Assembly: GCA_900769095.1 (NCBI GenBank)
Contig: CAAGFH010000021.1
Span: 1-6,482, forward strand
Origin: Methanobacteriaceae archaeon
Lineage (GTDB): Archaea; Methanobacteriota; Methanobacteria; Methanobacteriales; Methanobacteriaceae
DNA length: 6,482 bases
Direction of reading: 5' to 3'
Positions 1-5,440 of this stretch are shown one piece after another (positions within the stretch are counted from its first letter, which is position 1; each line of letters begins with the position of its first letter). Made by a program: the position numbers and the translations under genes. The notes under the pieces were generated by a model. That model was not told the origin of the DNA and searched no databases. It saw nothing but the letters and a program-made list of their open reading frames with translations.

Positions 1-1062
1 ACCTATTTTAAATGTTACTTCATATTCTTTTTCATCAATATTAAATGTTTTCTTAACAAACTCTCTTTTAGCTATTCCTCTGTGAATGTTTGGTGCAATT
101 CTAATTCCCAAACTTCCTGTTTCCTTAAAAATAGTGTCAATAATTACATCTCTATTTTTCTTTTTGGAAATTACTTTAAGTAAACTTCCAGGACGGTTCT
201 TTTTCATTATTATTGGTGTAATTGAAACATCTCTTGCTCCACTATCCAAAAGCTTGTTAAATAAGTATCCAATTTCTTCACCAGTTAAATGATCCATATT
301 TGTTTCAATAACATCTATTTCATCACTTTTGGTTTCATTTGAACTTTCAATGATTCTTAAAACATTTGGATGGTCGAAATCTTTTTTACCAGCACCATAT
401 CCGACTTTATTTGCTTTTGTTTGAGGAATGAAATCATGTATTTCATCACATAATTCCATATAGATTGCAGCGCCTGTTGGTGTTGCAAGTTCGCTTTCAA
501 CAGGTCCTCCAATCATTTGGGCATCTTTTAGGATTTCAACAACTGCAGGGGCAGGAACAGGAAGAATTCCATGAGCAGTTTTAACTCTGCCACCACCAAC
601 AGCTATTGGAAGACCAATTATTTTTTCCTTATCGTAATTTAAATTATAATAAGCATAAACACTTCCAATTACGTCTGCTACAGCATCACTTGCACCAACT
701 TCATGAAAATGGATTTCATCTAATGATTTTCCATGAACTTCACTCTCACCAATAGCTATTCTTTCAAATATGTTTATGGATGTTTGTTTGACATTGTTAT
801 CTAAATCTAATTGCTTTATTTTTTCAATAAAATCAGGATAGTTAATAGGAGGATTGTTTTCAAGCATTTTAACATTACAGTAAGTTGATGAAATGCCTTT
901 TTTATTTATCTTGTCAAAAGTCACTTCCACTTTTCCGAATTCTTTTGCGGATTTTTCCATAATCTCTTTTATTTTACTTGCATCTGCTCCAAGGTCCACA
1001 AATGCTCCTATTAACATATTTCCAGCAATTCCACTTCCTTGTGGGTCGATAATAATTGTCAT
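1..1062 (-). CDS. larC: LarC, nickel-pincer cofactor nickel insertase (partial, C-terminus off the left edge)
   Basis: LarC proteins (formerly DUF111) are CTP-dependent cyclometallases that insert nickel into the pyridinium-3,5-bisthiocarboxylic acid mononucleotide, the last step in making the nickel-pincer nucleotide of lactate racemase and relatives. The minus frame stays open for 354 codons. Visible signatures are the N-terminal MTIIIDPQGSGIAGNM (residues 1-16, related to the family's D-x-x-SGI-x-GDM with N in place of D), HFHEVGASDAVADVIG (118-133), GGGRVKTAHGILPVPAPA (156-173), ATPTGAA (193-199) and the C-terminal-half block ETNMDHLTGEEIGYL (253-267) followed by MKKNRPG (286-292). The family is usually about 400 residues, so roughly 40-50 residues are missing beyond the window. 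Both halves (LarC1 and LarC2 of some bacteria) are fused in one frame without a break. The ATG at 1060-1062 is preceded by AAGGA and AGGATT. The gene is divergent from cbiS. No larA, larB or larE is visible here, so the recipient enzyme is unknown. Confidence 0.93.
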   Translation of the reverse strand, partial: MTIIIDPQGSGIAGNMLIGAFVDLGADASKIKEIMEKSAKEFGKVEVTFDKINKKGISSTYCNVKMLENNPPINYPDFIEKIKQLDLDNNVKQTSINIFERIAIGESEVHGKSLDEIHFHEVGASDAVADVIGSVYAYYNLNYDKEKIIGLPIAVGGGRVKTAHGILPVPAPAVVEILKDAQMIGGPVESELATPTGAAIYMELCDEIHDFIPQTKANKVGYGAGKKDFDHPNVLRIIESSNETKSDEIDVIETNMDHLTGEEIGYLFNKLLDSGARDVSITPIIMKKNRPGSLLKVISKKKNRDVIIDTIFKETGSLGIRIAPNIHRGIAKREFVKKTFNIDEKEYEVTFKIG

Positions 1063-1126
1063 AATCCTAAGTCCTTTTTATGTTATTATATAAATTTAAA
1101 TTAAATAATTAATATATATTTTCTAC
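1063..1126. promoter_or_regulatory. Divergent promoter region between larC and cbiS
   Basis: This 64-bp, almost purely A/T spacer must drive both larC (minus) and cbiS (plus). The TATA-like sequence TATATAAATTT at about 1086-1096 reads as a TATA box on either strand. For larC it lies about 25-30 bp upstream of the ATG, and for cbiS about 30-40 bp upstream. A second run, TTAATATATATT at 1109-1120, lies too close to the cbiS ATG to serve a normal leader. Exact start sites cannot be placed by eye because the whole spacer is TATA-like. Confidence 0.5.
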
Positions 1127-2203
1127 ATGGAATTGAATATCATCAAAAAAGATTATGGGATTTGTATTAATAATCCAAATTGCTTTTTAGCATTCAGTGA
1201 TTTTACTGTAAGTGATGGAATTGACATTATTGAAAATGTCAATATTGTAAAAGCTAAAAATGAATTTAAGGCTACTGCAAAAAAAGCAGAGACATTTAAT
1301 CAGTCTCAGGGAGCATATATTGCACAGGCTGTAGATTCTCTTGACTATTTTCAAAATACTTACGGTGATTTAAGTGTTTTAACATTCATGTCAAATGATG
1401 TAGTCATTGAAGATTTCACTGAGTATTTGAAAGTAGCAAACTCACCAAAAGGCTTTGTTGATGCAAGAATCAATTTAAGTCATGTGATTTACATTGACAA
1501 AATTATTTCTCCAAAAGACTTGCTTAAAATATTTAAAATAGTGACCAATATTAAAGCAAAAGTCTTGGCAAATATGTGTTTACCTGTTCATATACAAAAT
1601 ATACTTAACACTGATGATTTTTTAGCTGTATTGGCAAATGTTAATGTATCTGAAAATGAGGATTTGGATATTAATAATGCACAATATGATGAAATCAATT
1701 GGGATGAGTTAAAAATAAGAATTGAAGATGCAGTTCAAATTAGTCTTGAAGATGCATTTGAACGTCTTGATTTAACTTTTGGTATTCTTGATTATCTTGT
1801 ATCTGAAGGAATTCTCATTGGGGATTTAATTGATGCTGGTATGGAACTTTTAGCCGGTGTTGAAGTTACTCAAGATCTTAGAGACAAAATGGAAGCACAA
1901 ATTCTAAAATCTTTATGTGATATCAATGTTATTGCTCTTTTAGTTGCAGCAATGAGAACAGAACAGGACTTAACAGGCAATCGTATAAGAGAAATTGATG
2001 TAAGTGATGATCCAGCTTATCTATACACAGATGAAGTATTGGGTCTTGCTATTTCAAACCAGATTGCAGGTACAAAAGCTACTTTTAACTTTAAAAGATA
2101 TGATGAAGCAAAACCTGGTATTATTGGTGGATTACCTCCAATGCTTGATGATATTTTCGCAGGTTTGATTGCAGGTTGTATGTCAAAAATATTTGAGGAA
2201 TAG
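1127..2203 (+). CDS. cbiS: CbiS-like bifunctional cobamide enzyme: CbiZ-like N-terminus, alpha-ribazole phosphatase (CobZ/PgpA) C-terminus
   Basis: The C-terminal half (about residues 190-358) is clearly of the PgpA/CobZ family. It shows [16 protein letters not shown] (231-246), [17 protein letters not shown] (302-318), [14 protein letters not shown] (325-338) and [12 protein letters not shown] (339-350). The paired acidic residues D302/E303 and D341/D342 match the metal-binding acids of PgpA-type phosphatases. In archaea this domain acts as alpha-ribazole-5'-phosphate phosphatase (CobZ of Methanosarcina mazei), and it is fused to the adenosylcobinamide amidohydrolase CbiZ in CbiS of Methanopyrus kandleri. 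The N-terminus (1-172) resembles CbiZ only weakly: [19 protein letters not shown] (127-145) and [10 protein letters not shown] (161-170) fall where CbiZ has its T-x-T-EAK-x-AL and TGTGTD blocks, with key residues altered. Residues 173-190 look like an acidic linker. The protein is cytosolic, with no signal or membrane segment. cobS begins two bases after the stop, which supports a cobamide role over phospholipid metabolism. No Shine-Dalgarno precedes the ATG, so the transcript may be nearly leaderless. Confidence 0.82.
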   Translation: MELNIIKKDYGICINNPNCFLAFSDFTVSDGIDIIENVNIVKAKNEFKATAKKAETFNQSQGAYIAQAVDSLDYFQNTYGDLSVLTFMSNDVVIEDFTEYLKVANSPKGFVDARINLSHVIYIDKIISPKDLLKIFKIVTNIKAKVLANMCLPVHIQNILNTDDFLAVLANVNVSENEDLDINNAQYDEINWDELKIRIEDAVQISLEDAFERLDLTFGILDYLVSEGILIGDLIDAGMELLAGVEVTQDLRDKMEAQILKSLCDINVIALLVAAMRTEQDLTGNRIREIDVSDDPAYLYTDEVLGLAISNQIAGTKATFNFKRYDEAKPGIIGGLPPMLDDIFAGLIAGCMSKIFEE

Positions 2204-2205
2204 TC

Positions 2206-2988
2206 ATGGAAGACGATAGCTATTTTGAAGATGAGGAATTCTCAATAATGAGGTCTCTTTTGGGCCTTTTAACATTTTCAACAATCTTGCCGATTAATGT
2301 TTATACTTCAATTGAGTATATGACAAAATTAACCTGGTGCTGGCCGTTTTTACATATTTTCGTTGGAATTTTAGCAGCAATTTGCGGATATGTTTCACTG
2401 GAATTTTTACATCTAAATGTATTTTTCACAGCTGTAATTGTTTATGCATTCCTAATGCTAATTACTGGTTATAATCATTTGGATGGTGTAATGGACATGT
2501 CTGATGGAGTCATGGTTCATGGGGATGCTGAGCGCAAAATAAGTGTAATGAAAGACTCTTCTGTTGGTGCAGGTGGTGTTGCATCATTATTTTTAGTAGC
2601 AAGCCTTACAATTGCAGGTTTAAACAATCTTTTAGATTATAATTTAATATTGGGAATTGTAGTTTGTGAAATGGCTGCAAAAACCTCTTTAATAACTACT
2701 GCACTTTTATCCAAGCCTTTAACTCCTGGAATTGGAAGCTATTTTATTAAAGAAACTAATACTACCAAGTATTTGATTTCAACTGTTTTAGTTGGAGCTA
2801 TTGCATTTTTATTGTGCGGATTTGTTGGTATTATTGGTGTTTTAGGAGCTATTGTAGGTGGAAGTATCATTGCAAAAATTGCAAAACGTAATTTTGTTTA
2901 TGCAAATGGGGATGTTCTCGGAATGAGTAATGAAGTTGGACGTCTATTTGCTTTATTATTCATGGTAATTGCATTATTTTTTGTTTAA
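2206..2988 (+). CDS. cobS: CobS, adenosylcobinamide-GDP ribazoletransferase (cobamide-5'-phosphate synthase)
   Basis: CobS is an integral membrane enzyme that joins alpha-ribazole or its phosphate to adenosylcobinamide-GDP, closing the lower-ligand loop of cobamides. The family signature is intact: HLDGVMDMSDG (91-101, with the acids D93, D97 and D100) followed by MKDSSVGAGG (115-124). A C-terminal GDVLGMSNEVGR (235-246) matches the usual GD-x-x-G block. Several hydrophobic stretches fit membrane helices, at about 48-64, 70-88, 124-142, 146-166, 188-225 and 247-260. The length of 260 residues is normal. The start is supported by GAGGAA at 2194-2199, inside the end of cbiS, and the genes are only two bases apart, so translation is probably coupled. 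The N-terminal 14 residues are unusually acidic and extend beyond the common family start, near M15; the strong ribosome binding site still favours the upstream ATG. Confidence 0.95.
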   Translation: MEDDSYFEDEEFSIMRSLLGLLTFSTILPINVYTSIEYMTKLTWCWPFLHIFVGILAAICGYVSLEFLHLNVFFTAVIVYAFLMLITGYNHLDGVMDMSDGVMVHGDAERKISVMKDSSVGAGGVASLFLVASLTIAGLNNLLDYNLILGIVVCEMAAKTSLITTALLSKPLTPGIGSYFIKETNTTKYLISTVLVGAIAFLLCGFVGIIGVLGAIVGGSIIAKIAKRNFVYANGDVLGMSNEVGRLFALLFMVIALFFV

Positions 2989-2998
2989 ATCAATAGTT

Positions 2999-3076
2999 AG
3001 GTGAAATAAGCGATTAATTTATAAATTTAAATTCCTATAATACTTTTTGATGAGTTATCGCTTATATGGTTCACCT
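2999..3076 (+). repeat. Inverted repeat just after cobS (upstream alternative stem)
   Basis: The left arm AGGTGAA (2999-3005) plus ATAAGCGAT (3006-3014) is exactly complementary to ATCGCTTAT (3057-3065) plus TTCACCT (3070-3076). This gives 16 base pairs interrupted only by the unpaired ATGG at 3066-3069. The loop of about 42 bases is A/T rich and contains a TATA-like sequence. The right arm shares 3057-3064 with a second, downstream inverted repeat (3046-3143), so the two stems cannot form together. The left arm starts 10 bases after the cobS stop and would be present only in transcripts reading through from cobS. It could be a processing or termination element, half of a switch, or a DNA site. 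Confidence 0.6.
3018..3025 (+). promoter_or_regulatory. Candidate TATA box for a small RNA
   Basis: TTTATAAA continuing into TTT is a good archaeal TATA-like box. With the usual spacing of about 25 bases it would place transcription start near 3045-3050, which coincides with the left end of the long hairpin at 3046-3143. The match of predicted start and stem edge is suggestive, but the surrounding sequence is A/T rich and such boxes occur by chance. Confidence 0.4.
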
Positions 3077-3143
3077 CCGTTTCCAATAATATCTTTTCAG
3101 CACATGTTTCTCGCAATTGCATCTAAGTGATAACTTCATCAAA
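3046..3143 (+). ncRNA. Candidate small structured RNA, about 98 nt, closed by a 19-bp stem
   Basis: Bases 3046-3064 pair with 3124-3143 as 19 base pairs with a single bulged U at 3135. The arms begin TTTGATGA and end TTCATCAAA. Position 3060 against 3128 is G-U in plus-strand RNA but A-C in minus-strand RNA, which favours a plus-strand transcript. The stem may extend by 3 bp (3066-3068 with 3120-3122) past a U-C mismatch. The roughly 50-base loop contains the pyrimidine-rich TTCACCTCCG (3070-3079), which resembles the anti-Shine-Dalgarno end of 16S rRNA. A TATA-like box lies about 25 bases upstream and a T-rich run (TATATATTTTT, 3161-3171) follows. The region has more G and C than its A/T-rich flanks and no credible open frame. 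I do not recognise an RNA family. It could instead be a leader structure of trm56 or a DNA-binding site cluster. Confidence 0.5.
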
Positions 3144-3158
3144 TTTACCAAGCAAATT

Positions 3159-3168
3159 ATTATATATT
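3159..3168 (+). promoter_or_regulatory. Probable TATA box of trm56
   Basis: ATTATATATT lies about 60 bases before the trm56 ATG. A start about 25 bases downstream would give a leader of roughly 30 bases. It sits 15 bases beyond the candidate hairpin RNA, so trm56 probably has its own promoter. Other A/T runs nearby (for example 3178-3195) are alternatives. Confidence 0.4.
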
Positions 3169-3223
3169 TTTAAAATAAAATATTAAATATTATTTTTACA
3201 ATTTATTTGACTAGCTGATAATT

Positions 3224-3763
3224 ATGAATGTTAATGTTTTAAGATTAGACCACAGATTAAAAAGGGATACTCGTATTACTACTCATGTTTGTTTAACTGC
3301 TCGTGCATTTGGAGCAAGTAAAATCTATCTTGCAGGTGAAAAAGACACCAAACTCATGGAAAATGTAAGAGATACTGCATCAAGATTCGGAGGAAACTTT
3401 GAAATAGAATATGCTGAAGGATACATGAGCATAATTAAAAAATGGAAAGCAGATGGTGGTAAAGTAGTCCATCTTACTATGTACGGTTCACAGGCTCATG
3501 AAGTTGCACCTGAAGTAAGAGAAGATGGTTCTGACATTTTAATCGTTGTTGGTGGTTCTAAAGTTCCGGGAAGTGTTTATAAAGCAGCTGACTGGAATGT
3601 ATCTGTTACAACTCAACCTCACTCTGAAGTATCATCTCTTGCAGTGTTCCAACACTTGTTAATGGATGGTAAAGAGTTTGATTTGGAATTTGAAAATCCT
3701 ATATTGGAAGTTATTCCAACAGCTCATGGAAAAAATGTTAATATTCACAAGGAAAACCGTTAA
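3224..3763 (+). CDS. trm56: tRNA (cytidine(56)-2'-O)-methyltransferase aTrm56
   Basis: aTrm56 is an archaea-specific SPOUT-class enzyme that uses S-adenosylmethionine to methylate the ribose of C56 in the T-loop of tRNAs, stabilising the contact with the D-loop. The family signature is clear: VLRLDHRLKRDTRITTHV (5-22) followed by LTARAFGA (24-31), then LTMYG (84-88), ILIVVGGSKVPGSVY (105-119) and the C-terminal knot segment TTQPHSEVSSLAVFQHLL (129-146). The length of 179 residues is typical for the family. The ATG at 3224 has only a weak upstream CTGATAATT; the next candidate starts would cut into the conserved N-terminal motif, so 3224 is kept. The gene appears to be transcribed alone, with its stop codon overlapping the stop of the convergent DUF763 gene. 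The cobS gene upstream is separated by a structured spacer and is not obviously related in function. Confidence 0.95.
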   Translation: MNVNVLRLDHRLKRDTRITTHVCLTARAFGASKIYLAGEKDTKLMENVRDTASRFGGNFEIEYAEGYMSIIKKWKADGGKVVHLTMYGSQAHEVAPEVREDGSDILIVVGGSKVPGSVYKAADWNVSVTTQPHSEVSSLAVFQHLLMDGKEFDLEFENPILEVIPTAHGKNVNIHKENR

Positions 3764-4854
3764 GAGATATAATCATCCAATCTTTTAATGGCTTTTAATT
3801 TTTCATCTTTTTTTATTCTTGCCTGATCAATGGCATCTCTTATTGTTTGAATTGAATTATCATAAACTTCTCTGTCTACTGGATATGGGAAACCGTCTTT
3901 TCCTCCGTGGGTGAAACTGTATTTTACTGGGTCTTTCCAGCTTGCAGGTTCTCCATAAATTAAATCAGAGATTAAAGCTAGTGCTCTTATTTTTTTAGGA
4001 CCAATTCCCTGTAATAAAATTAATTCTTCATAGTTTTCAGGCTGAATTTCATAAGCTCTTGTTAAAATCTCAAATTCTCTATCGGAAATATCCATATCAA
4101 GTACGGGGTGATGTCTTGGCATTGTAAAATCTTCAAGTAACATCTGATTGTCTTTTCTTTTAAAATATTGTCTTAAATGACTTGGATTGTCATTTATTAA
4201 ATCAACACTTATTTTTTGAGCATTTTTGCTGTCTTTTGAAGACATATTTAGAGTTTCTGGTGTTGGTTTATCACATGAAATTCCACTATGTGGTTCATTT
4301 AACAGTTCTTCAACTTCTGAACCTAACCAGTGATAACGTCTTGCATATTTGTCTGCTGTATTTAAGCCCTGTTGAACTACTGCCCAGTCTCCTTTTTCTG
4401 TAACAAAGAAATTATGCTGGTATAATGTGTATCCATCCTGAATGCATGAGTTGTCAATTTTAGCAGATAATCTACTTGTATCAACTAATTTTTCAACCGT
4501 TTTTGTTTTTAAATTGAATATTTCTCCAGCATGTTCAATTCCCTGTGGAGTTTTTCTTGATTTTGCGCCTTTCCCTCCACTTAAATAAATTCCATGTTCT
4601 TCTGGGCTAAGTGATGCTTTTAGAGCACCTAATGTGGTTGTTGTTGTTCCTGAAGAGTGCCAGTCAAATCCTAAAACACATGAAAATGCCTGAAACCAGT
4701 AAGGATTGGATATTCTGTTTAAAAACTCAGATAGACTATATTCTTCAATAATAACTGAAGCTAGTGCACCTGATAAGTCTACCATTCTTTGAAATAGCCA
4801 TTTTGGCGGATGTCCTCCGTGGAGAGGTAAATTAACAGTTCCTTTTCTTTGCAT
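3760..4854 (-). CDS. DUF763 family protein (COG1415 type), function unknown
   Basis: This 364-residue cytosolic protein matches the DUF763 pattern seen in archaea and some thermophilic bacteria. Blocks are GTVNLPLHGGHPPKWLFQRM (5-24), NPYWFQAFSCVLGFDWHSSG (50-69), LSGGKGAKSR (91-100), FFVTEKGDWAVVQQGLN (149-165) with ARRYHW (171-176), EPHSGI (187-192) and MPRHHP (245-250). Around LLQGIGPKKIRALALISDL (280-298) is a helix-hairpin-helix of the type that contacts DNA or RNA backbones. The many invariant H, D, W and K residues suggest an enzyme, and the HhH suggests a nucleic acid substrate; both are inference, and no reaction is known to me. No membrane segment or signal is present. The ATG at 4852-4854 lacks a Shine-Dalgarno, and a TATA box lies only about 20-25 bases upstream, so the mRNA may be leaderless. 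The TTAA at 3760-3763 serves as stop codon for this gene and, on the other strand, for trm56. Confidence 0.88.
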   Translation of the reverse strand: MQRKGTVNLPLHGGHPPKWLFQRMVDLSGALASVIIEEYSLSEFLNRISNPYWFQAFSCVLGFDWHSSGTTTTTLGALKASLSPEEHGIYLSGGKGAKSRKTPQGIEHAGEIFNLKTKTVEKLVDTSRLSAKIDNSCIQDGYTLYQHNFFVTEKGDWAVVQQGLNTADKYARRYHWLGSEVEELLNEPHSGISCDKPTPETLNMSSKDSKNAQKISVDLINDNPSHLRQYFKRKDNQMLLEDFTMPRHHPVLDMDISDREFEILTRAYEIQPENYEELILLQGIGPKKIRALALISDLIYGEPASWKDPVKYSFTHGGKDGFPYPVDREVYDNSIQTIRDAIDQARIKKDEKLKAIKRLDDYIS

Positions 4855-4870
4855 TGATTATAAATATGTA

Positions 4871-4880
4871 ATTATATAAT
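4871..4880 (-). promoter_or_regulatory. Probable TATA box of the DUF763 gene
   Basis: ATTATATAAT is palindromic and centred about 22 bases upstream of the DUF763 ATG on the minus strand. Normal TATA-to-start spacing would place transcription at or within a few bases of the start codon. This agrees with the absence of any Shine-Dalgarno and points to a leaderless mRNA. Confidence 0.45.
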
Positions 4881-4937
4881 ATTGCTTTTTTAGATAGAGC
4901 ATTTGGAAAGTATTTGTCTGATGATTTTTACTAAATA

Positions 4938-4960
4938 TTTATATATTAGAATATTCTAAT
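4938..4960 (+). promoter_or_regulatory. Candidate thiS-thiI promoter with an overlapping palindromic operator
   Basis: TTTATATA (4938-4945) is a TATA-like box on the plus strand. It is followed directly by the perfect 16-bp palindrome ATTAGAATATTCTAAT (4945-4960). With usual spacing, transcription would begin near 4965-4970, just beyond the palindrome. A repressor dimer bound there would block polymerase or TBP. No regulator gene is in the window, so the site is inferred from symmetry and placement alone. A/T-rich DNA raises the chance of palindromes, but the internal GAATATTC core includes G and C. Confidence 0.45.
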
Positions 4961-4965
4961 TTTCC

Positions 4966-5215
4966 ATATGGATAAATAACGATTGTTATATTTTTAACAA
5001 TTTAGGTTTTTCTCATGCTCGGGCGAATAATATGCAGGGAAAACTTGATAACATGATAAAAATTATAATGGCGTAAAACTTTCTAAAATAAATTTTAATA
5101 GCTATTTTTTAGCAGATATTGTAGGATATGTAAAATAAAATTGAATACATGTTTTTCTACATTAATGCCGATTTTTAAAGTTACAAAATTCACTGCTTAA
5201 ATAGAAGTGATATTT
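4966..5215 (+). promoter_or_regulatory. Long structured leader region before thiS-thiI
   Basis: The gap between the DUF763 start and thiS holds no credible gene. If transcription starts near 4966, the leader is about 250 bases. Hairpins found by eye are 4982-4988 with 4995-5001 (7 bp); 5008-5018 with 5034-5043 (10 pairs, bulged A5015, loop TCGGGCGAATAATAT); 5052-5059 with 5063-5070 (7 pairs with a G-A mismatch); 5121-5132 with 5146-5160 (12 pairs, a 3-base bulge); and 5190-5197 with 5203-5210, which covers the ribosome binding site. The 5008-5043 hairpin contains a U-G pair that would be A-C on the other strand. Its loop carries the only G/C-rich patch in the region (GCTCGGGCG, 5017-5025). 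This could be a cis-regulatory RNA, or a separate small RNA; some of the A/T-rich helices may be chance. Confidence 0.4.
5190..5210 (+). promoter_or_regulatory. Hairpin sequestering the thiS ribosome binding site
   Basis: TCACT (5190-5194) is complementary to AGTGA (5206-5210), and past a G-A mismatch CT (5196-5197) pairs with AG (5203-5204), leaving a 5-base loop. The AGTGAT at 5206-5211 is the only Shine-Dalgarno-like sequence for thiS, ending four bases before the ATG at 5216. Pairing would mask it and reduce translation until melted or displaced, for example by an upstream structural change. Confidence 0.45.
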
Positions 5216-5416
5216 ATGGAATATAAATTAAAATTTAACGATATTAATGAAATAAGACAATTAAAAGAAGATTTTACTATAAAAAATTTATTAGATGAAT
5301 TGAAATTATCCTCTCAAAATATTATTTCAAAGAAAAATGGTGAGCTTACAATAGAGGATAGTGTAATTAATGATGGTGATGAAATTCAATTAGTTCAGAT
5401 TATTTATGGTGGATGA
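5216..5416 (+). CDS. ThiS/MoaD-like beta-grasp sulfur carrier protein
   Basis: This 66-residue protein has the size and layout of ubiquitin-like sulfur carriers: a first strand MEYKLKFND, a helix around TIKNLLDELKLS (21-32), NGELTIEDSVINDGDEIQLV (41-60) and a C-terminal IIYGG. In this family the terminal Gly-Gly is adenylated by an E1-like ThiF/MoeB/UbaA protein and converted to a thiocarboxylate that donates sulfur to thiazole, molybdopterin or tRNA. Which of these applies cannot be read from the sequence alone, so no symbol is given. The ATG at 5216 is chosen because AGTGAT lies just upstream; a GTG at 5207 in the same frame falls inside that Shine-Dalgarno. thiI starts 24 bases downstream on the same strand, suggesting an operon and a link to tRNA thiolation. 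No E1-like activating gene is in the window. Confidence 0.85.
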   Translation: MEYKLKFNDINEIRQLKEDFTIKNLLDELKLSSQNIISKKNGELTIEDSVINDGDEIQLVQIIYGG

Positions 5417-5440
5417 TTAGAAGGTTAAGGATGTGAAAAA

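Noticed and set aside
86..292. Open frame on the plus strand
   Set aside because: It lies wholly antisense to well-conserved larC coding sequence, has no ribosome binding site and encodes low-complexity hydrophobic sequence. The same applies to 893-1093.
3068..3078. T-arm of a tRNA suggested by GGTTCACCTCC
   Set aside because: The T-loop consensus is broken and no acceptor, D or anticodon arm can be drawn around it.
3049..3100. C/D box guide RNA suggested by TGATGA at 3049
   Set aside because: No matching CTGA box D lies at the right distance and no C'/D' pair is visible. The TGATGA belongs to the long stem. A similar TGATGA near 4921 also lacks a box D.
4182..4403. Open frame on the plus strand
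   Set aside because: It is antisense to the conserved DUF763 gene and shows no recognisable protein features.
5015..5076. Two tiny frames (13 codons from 5015, 14 codons from 5032) in the thiS leader
   Set aside because: They lack clear ribosome binding sites and overlap the 5008-5043 hairpin. They could be leader peptides, but nothing positive supports it.
5101..5113. GCTA-T5-TAGC hairpin as a terminator
   Set aside because: Only four base pairs with no T run after it; expected by chance in A/T-rich DNA.
5207..5215. GTG start extending the sulfur carrier by three residues
   Set aside because: The GTG is part of the Shine-Dalgarno-like AGTGAT that serves the ATG at 5216, and the family normally begins at the first beta strand.
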